Shown in pieces: positions 34,951 through 46,300 of a DNA stretch of 64,000 nucleotides. The DNA lies in NCBI GenBank assembly GCA_903632075.3, contig CAHIKZ030005497.1, forward strand, positions 361,001 through 425,000, given 5' to 3'. The notes below the pieces were generated by a model. It was not told where the DNA came from. It did no database searches and saw only the letters and a program-made list of their open reading frames with translations. Made by a program: the position numbers and the translations under genes. Each line of letters begins with the position of its first letter. Positions within the stretch are counted from its first letter, which is position 1. This stretch comes from Acanthosepion pharaonis (Eukaryota > Mollusca > Cephalopoda > Sepiida > Sepiidae).

Positions 34951-36760
34951 GTCACAGTCAAGTGGGTTTTCGATTGCATTTTTCTTGTGTCCGAGTTTTT
35001 CGAATGTTTTTCTTCGCTTACTTCATTTGTATTATCTCCGTTACTTTTTTTTTTTTTCATTTTGTTTTGTTTTGTTATATTCATTTGCTTTATCGACCTC
35101 GATTCTTTTTTTTTTGCTGCTTTTTTATCACCTTTCACGAGAGAACCGTGTTGGTTGGAAGTTTGTTTTTTCCCTAATATTTTGCGTTTCTTACAAGTTT
35201 CTTTTGCAGTGGCTCTCCATTAGCGCTAAGTGCAGCTTCATCTCTTCCATCTTCCAAACAGTGATGCTCGCTCCTATCTCTAAGCAGGCAAACGATTAAG
35301 AATTTTAGATATCTGTGTTTACTTTCATTCATTTACCTTTCTCTTCACGTCGTTTGCATTCACTTTTACTGTGACTCTTTTGACTTTGCATTCCCTGTTT
35401 TATTTTTAATTGCTTTTTCCTCTTCCGCTGTCATCGTTTTCATTTTCGTCTGCTACTGCCACCGCTCATTCTTTTTTATTTGCCTCAACCATCTTTTTCG
35501 ACATTTGTCTTCCTTTTATTTCTTTTATTGTCGTCTTATTGATATGGTTTCTCTTTTTCATATAGTTTTTCTTGTTCCCCTCTTCCTCCTTCTATTCCTC
35601 ATTGTGAGTGTTCTTGCTGAAGAAGAAAATTATTATACTCTTGTTCTCCTTCTCTTCCTCTTTTTTCTTTTTATTTATTTGTGTTTGTCTTTTACTTATT
35701 CGTTTTCAGTTTCTTTTTTTTGTATTCGTCTTTCTTTTTTTCTTATTCATCTTGTTTCTTTTTTCTTATTCGTCTTCTGTTTCTTTTTTTCTTATTCACC
35801 TTGTTTCTTTTTTCTTATTCGTCTTCTTTTTTTTCTTGTTCATCTAGATTTCTTTTTTCTTATTCGTCTTCCGTTTCTTTTTTTATTTTTCATTTTGTTT
35901 CTTTTTTCTTATTCGTCTTCCGTTTCTTTTTTCTTATTCGTCTTTTGTTTCTTTTTTTCTTTTTCATTTTGTTTCTTTTTTCTTATTCGTCTTCCGTTTC
36001 TTTTTTCTTATTCGTCTTTTGTTTCTTTTTTTCTTTTTCATTTTGTTTCTTTTTTCTTATTCGTCTTCTGTTTCTTTTTTCTTATTCGTCTTTTGTTTCT
36101 TTTTTCTCATTCATCTCGTTTCTTTTTTCTTATTCGTCTTCTGTTTCTTTTTTCTTATTCATCTTGTTTCTTTTTTCGTTTCCGTCTTCTGTTTCTTTTT
36201 TATTTATCCTTATTCTGCTTTTTAATATATATTCGTCGCCTGCTCCTTTTTATTCTTATTAGTCGTATCTTTTTTTCTTCTGCTATTCCTCTTACTCTTC
36301 ACCCTTTCTCTTCTCCTTCTCTTCCCACTCTCTTTCTCCACTTTTGTCTTTCCATACTTTTTGTCCTTTTTCTGTCGTTCGTTTTGTCCTCTTTCTCTCC
36401 TCTATCTTTCTCTTGTCTCTTCTTTCTCTCCTTTCGTTCTTCTCTTTTCTCCTCGTCTTCCTCCATCAAATCTTTCTTTTTCTCCTTTAGTTCTCTCTTC
36501 CACTTGTTCTTCTCCTTTCTATCTTTCTTATTCTCCTTTTGCTCTGCCTTCTCCCTTCCTCATCTTCCTCCCCCTTCTTGTTTTTTAACTTTTTTTAAAA
36601 TATTTTCCTGTCTGCTTTACCCCTCTGCTTTTTCTTTGTTTTCTGTCTCATCATTCGTCTTTATTTTTTCTTGTTCTTCATTTATGCTTTGCAGGTCATC
36701 CTTTTGTGTTTTTGTTTTTACCATTAACCCATTTCATTAACTCTAATGCTTGCTTCTTCT
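34950..36760. repeat. Pyrimidine-rich region with degenerate 25-bp repeats
   Basis: The plus strand is overwhelmingly T and C for about 1.8 kb. From about 35720 to 36190 a ~25-bp unit (TTTCTTTTTTCTTATTCGTC plus TTCTG) is repeated with indels. Long open frames of Phe, Leu, Ser and Tyr, up to 411 codons at 35505-36740, are produced by the lack of purine-rich stops and show no domain. Confidence 0.85.
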
Positions 36761-37263
36761 TTTAATGATCTTCATTTTCTTTCTCTATTTTATTTTCTTT
36801 AGTAATCGAAGTTTCATTTTAGTCGAAGCCCATACAGCTCTGATACCGAGGAAAGATTGAACTTATTACTAATGATCTATGTGTTAACTTGCTAACACTT
36901 AGTCCACCACAACGAGACGCCTTTCTTTCTTTCCTCTTTTCATCTTTTTTGTTTTCATCATTTTGTTGGGATTCTCCAACATTTGACGTTTTGCCTATCG
37001 TTTAGATTGTTCTTATTGATCGCTTTCTTAATCCCTGCACAAGATTCCATTTCCCCTCTTTATTTTTAATCATGTAATGTCTGCCTTTTTTCTCATCCAT
37101 GTACACGATCAACAACAAAGTCTTTTACCTGACAAGTTTTTAATTTATTTTAGTTTCGTTTTGCTTTACGACTTACGTTTCTTCACTTGTCGTTTATTTC
37201 ATCTTTCTTTCACTGTTTTCTCTCTTGCGTTCTCGTTCATTCGACATTTTTCATCCTCTTTCA

Positions 37264-37305
37264 TTACTACTACTACTACTACTACTACTACTAATGATAA
37301 TAATA
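37264..37305. repeat. (ACT)n microsatellite
   Basis: About ten ACT units followed by AATGATAATAATAA. Confidence 0.9.
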
Positions 37306-37779
37306 AGGCTAACAGTAGCCATTTTCTTATAAGAAAACGTTCAGCATTTATTGACCGAGCAGACAGTGCTATTTCTCTTGAAATTTATAAAATCTTTCTC
37401 TTAAGAGAGTTTTTTTCGGAAAATGGTTTTCTCAAATCCTTTAACTGTTATCGCTCTTTCTAGTAATTCTGTGTCCTTCCAAGAATTATGTTTAAAGGGG
37501 GAACGTCAGCGTTGAGATTACGTCATTACCTTGTCTTGGAGTTACATATGCCATCCATTTTTGTTATTGCTAATGCTGAAATTCCTCAAATGATATTTCT
37601 GGTATTTGCTATAGGTTTTTTTTTTATTCTGTAGCACCAGTTCACAAGCTATGATGAATAGTGGCCCTCATTATGACCTACATGATTCATTCGCTGGAGG
37701 TCATTTTTTAACTTCTGAGCTGAGAGAGTGCTTGTCTAACTGACAGTTTAGATATTTATGAATGAATTTGGCGCTATGC

Positions 37780-37912
37780 ATGGCACCCATATGAAGGTCT
37801 CTTGGATATCATTTCTAAATTAAACTCACATAAGGCATGTAGAGGTGACGAGATACCAGCTGCCGCCCTAAAGAAATATGCTCTCGAGATGACTCCAGTC
37901 TTTCCAAACTCT
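37780..37912 (+). pseudogene. LINE family B fragment, start of the reverse-transcriptase domain
   Basis: The translation DIISKLNSHKACRGDEIPAA, then ALKKYALEMTPVF, matches the conserved block of non-LTR reverse transcriptases that reads L-x-x-L-x-x-x-K-A-x-G-x-D-x-I-P-A. About 40 codons survive between two pyrimidine-rich tracts. Confidence 0.65.
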
Positions 37913-37914
37913 AC

Positions 37915-38290
37915 AACTATTGCTCTCATTTCTACTTTGCTTTAATTTGCTCTTTGTTGTCATTTCCGCTTTGTATTCATATTCTATTTACTTTCCTGTT
38001 CGCTTTGCCTTCTTTTTCTCTTTGCTGTCATTTCATCTTTGCTTTTATATGCTTTTATTTTATATGCTTGTATATGCTTTTCATTTTCTCTCTGCTTTCA
38101 TATTTTCTTTGTGTTCATATTTTCTTTGCTTTCATTTTCTTTGCTGTCATTTCCTCTTTGCTTTCAGATTATCATTGCTTTTATTTTCTTCTTGTTTCTT
38201 CATTTCACCTTTTATAATTCGCCTTTGTATTTTCTTCATCTATCACATTTTTATTCTCAACTCTTATTCTTTTCCTCTCTCATCTAGTTC
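37915..38290. repeat. Pyrimidine-rich repeat (CTTTGCTTTCATTTT-like units)
   Basis: Degenerate units of TTTCTTTGCTTTCAT and CTCTTTGCTGTCATTTC are repeated for ~370 bp. Open frames in all three plus frames are compositional. Confidence 0.85.
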
Positions 38291-38720
38291 TTCTATAAGA
38301 TATTTTGGAAACACACAGAGGAACAAATACAGAACGAATGCGTATAGATAACAGGATGTAAATGTCCTCACATTACATACAGCTTTGCTGAAATACAACT
38401 CTGTCATATGCAACTGGTAGATGACCTTCACCATCGATTTCTCAACCTCAACTTTTAAACGACCGTGAACGTACACACGCGCCACAAAGCAAAAGTGCTT
38501 TTTGTTATAGTGAATGGTCGTGTGAACAGCGCTTATTAGTACATCTGAGAGCCATCTTGATTTTCACGGCGAAATCTTTGTGTTCTGTTTCTAAATGGAT
38601 TCCTATTTCTTTATTTCATGCTTCAAACAAGCGTTCAGCGCATCTTAAAATACTTTTTCTTTCTCTGTTTCTCTTAAGAAAGTTTTATTGTGTTTCCAGC
38701 ATCTTCACACAGACACACAC
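38291..38720. other. Unassigned stretch
   Basis: No gene or element end recognised. Confidence 0.4.
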
Positions 38721-38746
38721 AAACATATATATATATATATATATAT
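38721..38746. repeat. (TA)n microsatellite
   Basis: Short perfect TA run after a CA-rich stretch. Confidence 0.95.
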
Positions 38747-38837
38747 GAAGAAATATAGTGTTAAGATATGCTATATTTATATAGTGCTCAATATTTATAG
38801 TGCTCAGTATCAGAGATAGAGCATGTGTAAATATAAA

Positions 38838-38962
38838 AGTGAACGTAGATGTCAACACTTAGAGGCGACAGTCTGTTTGATGCTAGATATAATCGTCAGG
38901 TCTGACGATTGCATCTAGTATGAAACAGACTGTTGCCTCTAACTGTTGACTTTATGTTAACT

Positions 38963-38966
<4 letters not shown>
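38838..38966. mobile_element. Palindromic element with ~60-bp arms
   Basis: The left arm (about 38838-38900) and right arm (about 38903-38966) are near-perfect inverse copies separated by two bases: TAGAGGCGACAGTCTGTTTG/CAAACAGACTGTTGCCTCTA-type pairing, GATGCTAGATATAATCGTCAG against CTGACGATTGCATCTAGTAT. The right arm contains the hammerhead-like sequence at 38898-38938. A (TA)n tract abuts the right end. No coding. Confidence 0.85.
38898..38938 (+). ncRNA. Candidate hammerhead ribozyme (type I layout)
   Basis: Core CTGACGA at 38902-38908 fits CUGANGA exactly. Stem II is 38909-38921 (three pairs, TGC/GTA, plus a U-U mismatch next to the core, loop ATCTA). GAAA lies at 38922-38925, with stem III ACA (38925-38927)/TGT (38931-38933) and loop GAC. 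The cleavage-site base is T at 38934. Stem I is AGGT (38898-38901)/GCCT (38935-38938). All invariant core positions are present. The weak point is stem II. The other arm (minus strand) has CAAAC in place of GAAAC, so only this arm looks competent. Folded by hand, activity untested. Confidence 0.5.
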
Positions 38967-39009
<43 letters not shown>

Positions 39010-39013
39010 GCAG

Positions 39014-39073
<60 letters not shown>
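38966..39073. repeat. (TA)n with a (CA)n interruption
   Basis: Two long TA runs separated by a short CACACACA block. Confidence 0.96.
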
Positions 39074-39076
<3 letters not shown>

Positions 39077-39585
39077 GTGGAAAAATACTTGTAACGCGTT
39101 CCGTTCTTCTGGACATCACCGGACTAAATTTGTTATGTTGGCACGACTACACATGCGCACCAACGAGGGGTGCTAGGAGTTTTAGAATTTTTTTTATATA
39201 TTTAGCCGAAATCATTTAATATGTGAATGTTGAAAATGTTTAGCTCTTGTATCATGAAGCGAACATACAATGAAAATTTCATATCCTGCAATTCAACACA
39301 TTTGGCTGAAACCTTTCCCAAAATTAAAATACTCATTCTGTAAAAGGGTCGAGCCGATGATTTATGACTTTTTATATCTTAATATATTTGGATCTTTACA
39401 CAAACAATCTATATGAATAATTTCAAATATACACAGATGCGCAGGTAAATCAATAAGACTGCAACTAAAGATATGAACAGTAATTTGCACAACAAATAAT
39501 TCTTTTTCAATATAATCCCCTTCTTTGTTTATGAACAGTTGTAAATATCAATCCCAGACCTCAAATATTGTGCATACAGGCATAT

Positions 39586-39590
<5 letters not shown>
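39074..39590. other. Unassigned AT-rich stretch
   Basis: No gene, terminal repeat or array recognised. Confidence 0.4.
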
Positions 39591-39647
<57 letters not shown>

Positions 39648-39705
39648 AAAGACACGCACACACATACACAGACACACATACAAAACACACAGGCACACAC
39701 GCATG
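39591..39705. repeat. (CA)n microsatellite, interrupted
   Basis: A perfect CA run of about 26 units followed by imperfect CACA text. Thr/His and Val/Cys repeat peptides on the two strands are spurious. Confidence 0.95.
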
Positions 39706-39905
<200 letters not shown>

Positions 39906-39966
39906 TGTTTTATTATTAAAAAAACAAACACTTGTGCACCTGGTTACTTACTGACCCTGACACTAC

Positions 39967-39968
<2 letters not shown>

Positions 39969-40019
<51 letters not shown>
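39969..40019. repeat. (TA)n microsatellite
   Basis: About 25 TA units, followed by a T run at 40038-40054. Confidence 0.96.
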
Positions 40020-40022
<3 letters not shown>

Positions 40023-40054
40023 ATTTTAATTTTGAAATTTTTTTTTTTTTTTTT

Positions 40055-40514
40055 ACTATTATCACGTTTTTTCCGACATAGTACAAAAATACTTCTGCAC
40101 ACATATGCCCTTAAATGTAATCCTTTTCGGAGTGCCATTAACGACCAATAAAATTGAATCCCTGATACTTGTACTACTTAACAAATTGTTGCTATGAACG
40201 TCTTAACACTTTGTTGTTATTAACCAGGCTTATTGAACTATGAAACTGCCAACATTTGATAACAAAATGCTACGATCATCATTTATGGACGTGAAAATTT
40301 CTATACTTCCTTGATCACCTGATCATAATTAAACAATCAGAAAACAATCGTAGACACATTTTTCTCCATGAAACGGAAAGCATTCTCCAAATCCAGACAT
40401 TCGAAACAGATCCTAGCATAGCCACGTGGCTGTCCATCTCAATTTAACTTTCGAAAATCACAGAACTGTGAAAGCGGTAGTTAGTCTAACTAAATATTCT
40501 TAAAAACTTATTTC

Positions 40515-40515
<1 letters not shown>
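40055..40515. other. Unassigned stretch
   Basis: No recognisable feature. Confidence 0.4.

Positions 40516-40516
<1 letters not shown>

Positions 40517-40558
<42 letters not shown>
40517..40558. repeat. (TA)n microsatellite
   Basis: About 21 TA units. Confidence 0.96.
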
Positions 40559-40562
<4 letters not shown>

Positions 40563-40799
40563 GCATAGTGGTGTACCGATCATATAAATATGGTTGGTAC
40601 CGGGAAGAGAGGGAGGAATCAAGAGATTCAACCAGAGACTCTGCCTGACTGCGACTAAGTCAACACATTCTCCAGGGACGGTCTTCACAGGAATATACCA
40701 AAAGACTATATGTAAATATTGTGTACACTTTCTTGTTTCAATACATTTTGTTCTAAGTACATTTTGTTATGCATTATTATTCCATGCATTAGTCAAGTT

Positions 40800-40975
40800 T
40801 CAACAATACCCAAGTATATCATTGCTGTATACAGAATAAATTCCAATAACCATTAATTACTATTCTTAAAAGAGTGTTCAATACAGAGTAGAGCAGATAC
40901 AATTATTTATTTTAAAAAAATTATGACATAAATATGTTATAAAACCACTACAAATACATATATATGTTATAATTT
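40800..40975 (+). repeat. Dispersed repeat H, copy 1
   Basis: Shares ACCCAAGTATAT, GAATRAATTCCAATAACC, ATTACTATTCTTAAAAGAGT, GYTCAATACARAGTAGAGCA and TATGTTATAAAAYCACTACA with 49590-49800; also related to 49080-49260 and, inverted, 56335-56525. This copy stops just after CACTACAAATA, before the hammerhead-like portion seen at 49732-49786, so it is truncated there by (TA)n. Confidence 0.8.
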
Positions 40976-40980
40976 AAAAA

Positions 40981-41062
40981 ATAAATGATTATATATATAT
41001 ATATATATAACTTTTTTTAATATATATAATTTTTTAATATATATAATTTTTTTTAAATAAAT

Positions 41063-41115
<53 letters not shown>
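40981..41115. repeat. AT-rich tract with two (TA)n runs
   Basis: TA runs separated by repeated ATATATAATTTTTT text. Confidence 0.93.
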
Positions 41116-41122
<7 letters not shown>

Positions 41123-41590
41123 GCTTTAACTAATTTTAGGTATTAAGGAGCTAAAAACAAAAATAAGTGTCCTATGCCTAAATGACAGCAGAAACTCTTA
41201 ACATCAAATAATTTTATAACTGGAACCTCTTCTGACAGGCCATACACAACTGTCAATTTCATATTCACTGTGTGTGTTCTCATAGTTGTCCAATCTCTGA
41301 ACGCATGGTTCAAACCCTACAACCTCTTGAAAGCTGACGGTACCCCCGCGAATTTTTAGTCATTGATAGCTTTCACAACACTAGACAGCATTCACCCAGT
41401 GATAATAACTCGTCAATGTAATTGGAGACTGACCAAGTGACTTATGATTCTTGTTGCGTGATAGTAAGCAAACACTGGGGTCGTTAATGCCAGATTCATA
41501 CCACAATTATGTGACCTCTGCAACTGTTGAAAATTTAGTGATTTTCTGAAATCATGAGGACATTTAATGTCTGGCTAAAATTGTGTACGT
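41116..41590. other. Unassigned stretch
   Basis: No recognisable feature. Confidence 0.4.
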
Positions 41591-41599
41591 CAAGCGATG

Positions 41600-42085
41600 C
41601 TGGCTCAAATCAATAGATACATTCAATGCAGGAGTTACAGAGTCCGTCCGTTCAGCGCTCTCTATCATCCATGGGATGTGGGAGCAGAAGACCCTCCAGT
41701 TTCAGTTTGAGGTTAGGGCTTATGTGTGGCGCAAAACCGTGAGGTTATGCATTTCAGTTGCCAGGAAGGTACCATTCAGCCTGGTGATGTTTCAATATTG
41801 ATGTGAGATTTCTCTCGTTTTGGATCCGATGATCCTCCAAACATCTCTTTGACTTGGAACATGCCACAATGTACTGCTCCATGCCAATATGTGCATATTA
41901 ATAAACTCTCTGTATCCCAACAATGACAAAAGTTGTCTAGAAGTTTGTGAAGTAAGTTTTGAAGATTTAATAAATCCGATGTTCTCAACGTTTCTCAGCG
42001 TGAGCTCAATCGAAATTTATGGGACTTGATGGTGTGTCAGCAAAAGGAGTAGCACGGCATTCAAATTACAAATAGATTGGTTGAT
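41600..42085 (+). pseudogene. Possible Tc1-type transposase relic
   Basis: FEVRAYVWRKTVRLCISVAR near 41720 resembles the V-W-R block after the first catalytic Asp, and SDVLNVSQRELNRNLWDLM near 41975-42035 resembles the L-x-W-P-S-Q-S-P-D-L-N-P-I-E-x-L-W-D block around the catalytic Glu. The spacing is about right, but the intervening text is very diverged and no ends are visible. Confidence 0.38.
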
Positions 42086-42149
42086 TTTTTACAGCTTATC
42101 AACCTACTTAACTTTATTCAAATACGAACCATATTTTGGGATTATAAGA

Positions 42150-42330
42150 ATATTTTTGAGATAATAATTCTTAATATTTAACTAATAGCTAGGAGAAAAA
42201 GAGGTGAATTCTATATCTTACCCAAGAGTAATTGCATGTAAATTAATAAAACGAACCCGACTGGAATTCAAACTCGGATCTTTGTATTCCTATTCCGAGG
42301 CGTTATCCATTACGCCCAACCAGTACCTGG
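42150..42330 (-). mobile_element. tRNA-derived SINE, copy 3
   Basis: On the minus strand: GGGCGTAATGGATAACGCC (A box), GAGTTTGAATTCCAGTCGG (B box), then a diverged CATGCAATTACTCTTGGGTA and TTTCTCCTAGCTATTAGTTA, matching copies 1 and 2 in order. Confidence 0.68.
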
Positions 42331-43078
42331 TATTCGCGAATAGTCAACCACCTAGGTATTGACAAGTTAAATTACAAACTGGGAGTGTAGCGACTGCTAT
42401 GCATTTCCACGCCCACAATTTATTCGACTGCGATTGGCTAGTAAATCAATACTGTCTCGCTATAAGACAATTTAGCAATCGCAGTCATCACTTCGAATTT
42501 TTTGGTCGTAAACTTGCTCACATGTTTCTTTGATTCAAAATCAGTAATTGGTCAAATTTTAACCAATCAAACATTTTAGTGCTAAATCAATTTTTCTCGC
42601 GTTTTAGCTGGGAGCCTATCGGTAGCTTTAAAAGAAGCAATTTTTCCACAAGCCGTCAGTAGAGTCCAGCTATTTTCGCCTGTTCACACAAATCTACGAC
42701 TTTACTCACAAACGCACACACAGACACAGATTTTTGTAACACATTATACATTTCTCTCTCTGTGACTCAGCCAAGTTCATGAACCAGCACTCTATTAATT
42801 TCTCTAAACAACACATTTCTTAATTAACTGTATTCTATTCTAACAGCAGACACTATTCAACATAGAATCCTGAACATTCTTATTCAAGAGAAACTCTTTC
42901 GAACATTCAATCATAAATCAGAATACAGTTGAAGGGGAAAAACTTTTATTCCTTACATTTCATTGCATGATTGTTTTGTATGTTATATTTCAATATATAT
43001 GTATTTGCTGATCCACATATGGAGTTTCGTTGTTTGTCTTGAATCGTTAAATGTGCAATAGATATATGCGCTAAGAAC
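42331..43078. other. Unassigned stretch
   Basis: No recognisable gene or element end. Confidence 0.4.
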
Positions 43079-43079
43079 A

Positions 43080-43230
43080 TGCATCACAGGACTATCAAAA
43101 AAAAAAAAAAAAACGTACAACAATTTAAATATCTGGAAAGTGTTTTAACAGAGGATGTAAAGTGCAGCACCGAAATCCGAAGGCTTACTGAGACAGTGAA
43201 TGATGCCTTTCAAAAGCTGAGTAAAGAAAC
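43080..43230 (+). pseudogene. LINE family A relic, 5' piece of a split copy
   Basis: QQFKYLESVLTEDVKCSTEI, then a diverged RR block and AFQKLSKE, the family A segment seen at 3413 and 32700. Homology stops at about 43228 and resumes near 43660. Confidence 0.7.
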
Positions 43231-43640
43231 AGGTAATGTTTTGCTAGAAAAAGTCTGGGCACATAAAAAATATCATCAACCATATTTTTTACCACCACAG
43301 ATTAAACCTGGTTTTGTCAAAGGAGAAAAAATTGACTTATTTCCTGGGTTATGCTAAAGATGAAGGTGTACTCAATAAAAATCCCGAAGTCAACACACTT
43401 AATCGAACGCATAAAAAAGTGAATTTGCTAAAATTGACAGCAATGTAGAATTATTGCATCGAGTTCCCGTAAATCTTGCAAAGTAAATCAAACTTTGCAT
43501 TAAAAACGATGAAACTCATATTGATAATATTTTTTTAATATTCCAATTCAAAAAAAATATATCATTTTTTTGAAAATACACAATTTTTGCCTGTGTACCA
43601 TATTTAGTAACGCCCTGTATATTATGTGATATCGTTTGTC
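43231..43640. mobile_element. Insertion in LINE copy, possible mariner-type remnant
   Basis: This ~410-bp block separates the two halves of the LINE copy. Its right edge, TATTTAGTAACGCCCTGTAT near 43600-43620, looks like a Tc1/mariner terminal sequence (inverse ACAGGGCGTTACTAAATA), followed by a TA. The left edge has only AACAGGTAATG as a possible partner. Short frames within it are not recognised. Confidence 0.4.
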
Positions 43641-43659
43641 CGTTATCAGGATTGAACTC

Positions 43660-44115
43660 CTGAAAAAAAAAATGGTAGAAATCCAATGAAATGGGCAGTA
43701 CTGTCACTATGAATACCCACTGGAAGTCCAAATGGATGCTGGAAAATGTTATCAGAAATGATGTAAAGACAAAAGAAATGATGTTTTTACAAAATGATGC
43801 TGAGAAAACCATCGACAAAATAAATGAGAAATGAGTAAGCTTTAGAGAAAACGCAATAAAAGTATCATTCATGCATAACGTCAGAAAGAGACAGTTCAAA
43901 TTTCTAGGGAACATAATGAGGAAAGGGGGCTTGGAAATTTTGACATTCACATGGCATATTGAATACAAGAGGGACGGGGGAAAACAGAAAACAGACTAAG
44001 AAGCTTGGATGGCAGAATAGGGCTTTGGAGATGTAGCAAAAAGTCAACGTTTACTAAGCGCTAAATAAGACAAGAAATTGTGGAATGTGATGATATCCAA
44101 CGTTCTTAAGAGATA
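43660..44115 (+). pseudogene. LINE family A relic, 3' piece of a split copy
   Basis: KEMMFLQNDAEKTIDKINEK corresponds, in a shifted frame, to the MWFYRRMLRxPWxK block. Then VRKRQFKFLGNIMRKGGLEI, EYKRDGGKQKTD and a tail ending VMISNVLKR, as in the other family A copies. Stops and indels are frequent. Confidence 0.65.
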
Positions 44116-44855
44116 TGAAACATTGATGAAGAAGGACTATTTGCAGACAAGATCCTCCATGGCTAAATATCAAGACGACATGACCTAGCTCTCCTGATGT
44201 TTTCCGACTCTTTCTGAAATCTAAACAATTTATATATTTGCTGGGATACAGTTAGTCCTATGCGATATTAGGCATATACTAGGCTTTAACTTTTAGCATA
44301 TAAGTATAATAGGTCTTTTAACGATTTTAGGCATGTCATCTGTAAGTAAAACTTTTTACTGGTAGCGTATTGATAACGTTAATTCACTCACTTACTTGCT
44401 AATTATTTGTTGAGTGATATTTTCTAAGCTTATTTTTTTACTCGAATCCTGTTTTTTCAATTAATAACTCTTTAGTACAAACTAACCTAATAGTTATATC
44501 TCCTCAGACGATGTGTGTTCTCTTCTTTGGATAAAATGTTTTTGTTTATATTAGATAACATTTATTTCCGACGCCGACATTTCTTACAAGAAATATATTT
44601 GTAATACTCTATTGTCTATGATCTGTCGGAAACACATTCTCGGACATTCGTTGTCTTTAGAACTTCTGAATCATTGCTTTATTTTGCTTTCGATTTTAGT
44701 GCTATCTCCAAAGCCATTATCTTGAAAGGGGATTTACAAATATTTTCTTCCAACAAATATTTGACCACCGAAAAAGAAACCTTATATATTTTTGTTGAAA
44801 CATGGGCCAGAACGAATATAATACCTTTGGTATCAGCAAATATGCACATGTTGAT
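44116..44855. other. Unassigned AT-rich stretch
   Basis: No recognisable feature. Confidence 0.4.
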
Positions 44856-44858
44856 TTT

Positions 44859-45225
44859 ATAAGCGTAGCTTAGATGCGGCACGTGGCTGAAAGCGTGACA
44901 CACACACACACAGTTAGGATCGAATTCACTCTTCAGTATTAATTGATCTGGTGAGAAAAGCTTGTTGACTATTAAAACTGTCTAGAAGTATCCTTTGTGG
45001 TTTTCTAAGCGTAACTTAGATGTAGTACACATATATTGGTTTTCAGTGTGGGTCGGACTTACTATACAGTCTTAATTGAGGCAAGATTCTTAACAATTAC
45101 ATAAGATGAAAGTGATTTTCTAAGCGTAGCTTTGTTGTGGCACAAGGCCAAAAGTATGGAGCACCCAGTGAGAATCCAAAGACAAGCTTGCTAACCATTA
45201 CACCACGTTGAAGTGTCCCTGCATA
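44859..45225 (-). mobile_element. Tandem trimer of a tRNA-derived SINE
   Basis: Three units begin (plus-strand view) with YTAAGCGTARCTTAGATG or a variant at about 44859, 45003 and 45119. On the minus strand each ends in a tRNA-like head; the best is GTGGTGTAATGGTTAGCAAG near 45220, with B-box-like GAATTCGATCC or GATTCTCAC. The units are diverged from one another, so this is an old SINE multimer. Confidence 0.5.
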
Positions 45226-45298
45226 TATGCACATGAAAGTTTGACTCTACATATGCAACTACAAACAAGGCAAGAAAAAATATTGCCATTTTTTATTA

Positions 45299-45485
45299 CA
45301 GTGTAACCCGGATATAAGAGAGTTGTCGGGACCGGAGAAGAAGTCTCTTATATCCGGGCTTCTCTTATATCCGTGTTTGGTCTATTATATATACATTAAC
45401 ACAGGCTCTAATTTGGGACCAGAGAAAATCTCTCTTATATCCGGGTTTCTCTTATATCCGGGTCTCTTATATTCGGGTTACACTG
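45299..45485. mobile_element. Pogo/Tigger-type MITE
   Basis: Terminal inverted repeats CAGTGTAACCCGGATATAAG / CTTATATTCGGGTTACACTG flank 187 bp, with a TA duplication on both sides (45297-45298 and 45486-45487). Extra internal copies of TCTCTTATATCCGGG add palindromic structure. CAGTG ends with a TA target are typical of pogo-like Tc1/mariner elements. No coding. Confidence 0.85.
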
Positions 45486-45489
45486 TACT

Positions 45490-46260
45490 AACTTATTCTT
45501 ATCTATTTGTCTACTTACATTATGTTTTTCTTTTTACCGCTGTACCTACTCTCTGTACTTATTAATGCTTGAGATGCCTCTTCAGGACGTGGGTGACCAT
45601 GTTTCTCCTTAGCTGCGGAATTGTCATATAGAAAGAATACCATGTGGATCAAGGAATAAATCCCCATACATTGAAGATATTATGACATCAAAATAGAGAA
45701 GACAGATGCCATGTGAAGAAAAAGTTTTGGATGAGATGCGTCAGAGAGAAAAAAAAAGACAGAATGTGGAGAGGTAGGATAAAAACGGCTTGTGTAAGAC
45801 CTGCCATAGAATAGCAGTCATGGTAGTTGTTGGGAAAGGCAGTTCTCCAACAATAGACGTTCATTTGCTATTGTTGAAGGCGATGAAGAAGATGATGATA
45901 GTGAATATATCTGTCTCTCTATCTCAGTCATTTGACATCTACCTAACTATCATCCACAACTGAACACTTCAGATCATTTCTTTCCAAGCATTTCTGCCAT
46001 CTATAGATCAACTCAATTATTCCTGTTTGATAAAAAAAGTCGTCTATGAGTTGATCCATGAAGGGGTTTGCTGGTCAACCTCTTGATCTTCTCATAATTT
46101 GTATCCCATAGCATGTGCGCATGCACAACTTCTTGTTTACTTCTCTAGAGATGACAACTAAAACGCAATCAGATTTCTCAGCTAGTAAGCTTTGGTAGGT
46201 TCGCATATACTTCTTTAGACGTGTTGTTTTCAGACATTTAGCACTTCTATGTCGAATGTA
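45490..46260. other. Unassigned stretch
   Basis: The first part (45580-45900) has some text reminiscent of the family A LINE 3' region (RMRQRE, KDRMWRGRI-like) but too diverged to call. Confidence 0.35.
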
Positions 46261-46262
46261 CA

Positions 46263-46263
<1 letters not shown>

Positions 46264-46297
<34 letters not shown>
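46264..46297. repeat. (TA)n microsatellite
   Basis: About 17 TA units, abutting the foldback element. Confidence 0.96.

Positions 46298-46300
<3 letters not shown>

Noticed and set aside
35505..36740. 411-codon open frame
   Set aside because: It is almost entirely Phe, Leu, Ser and Tyr and lies in pyrimidine-rich DNA where stops cannot easily form; neighbouring frames are also open.
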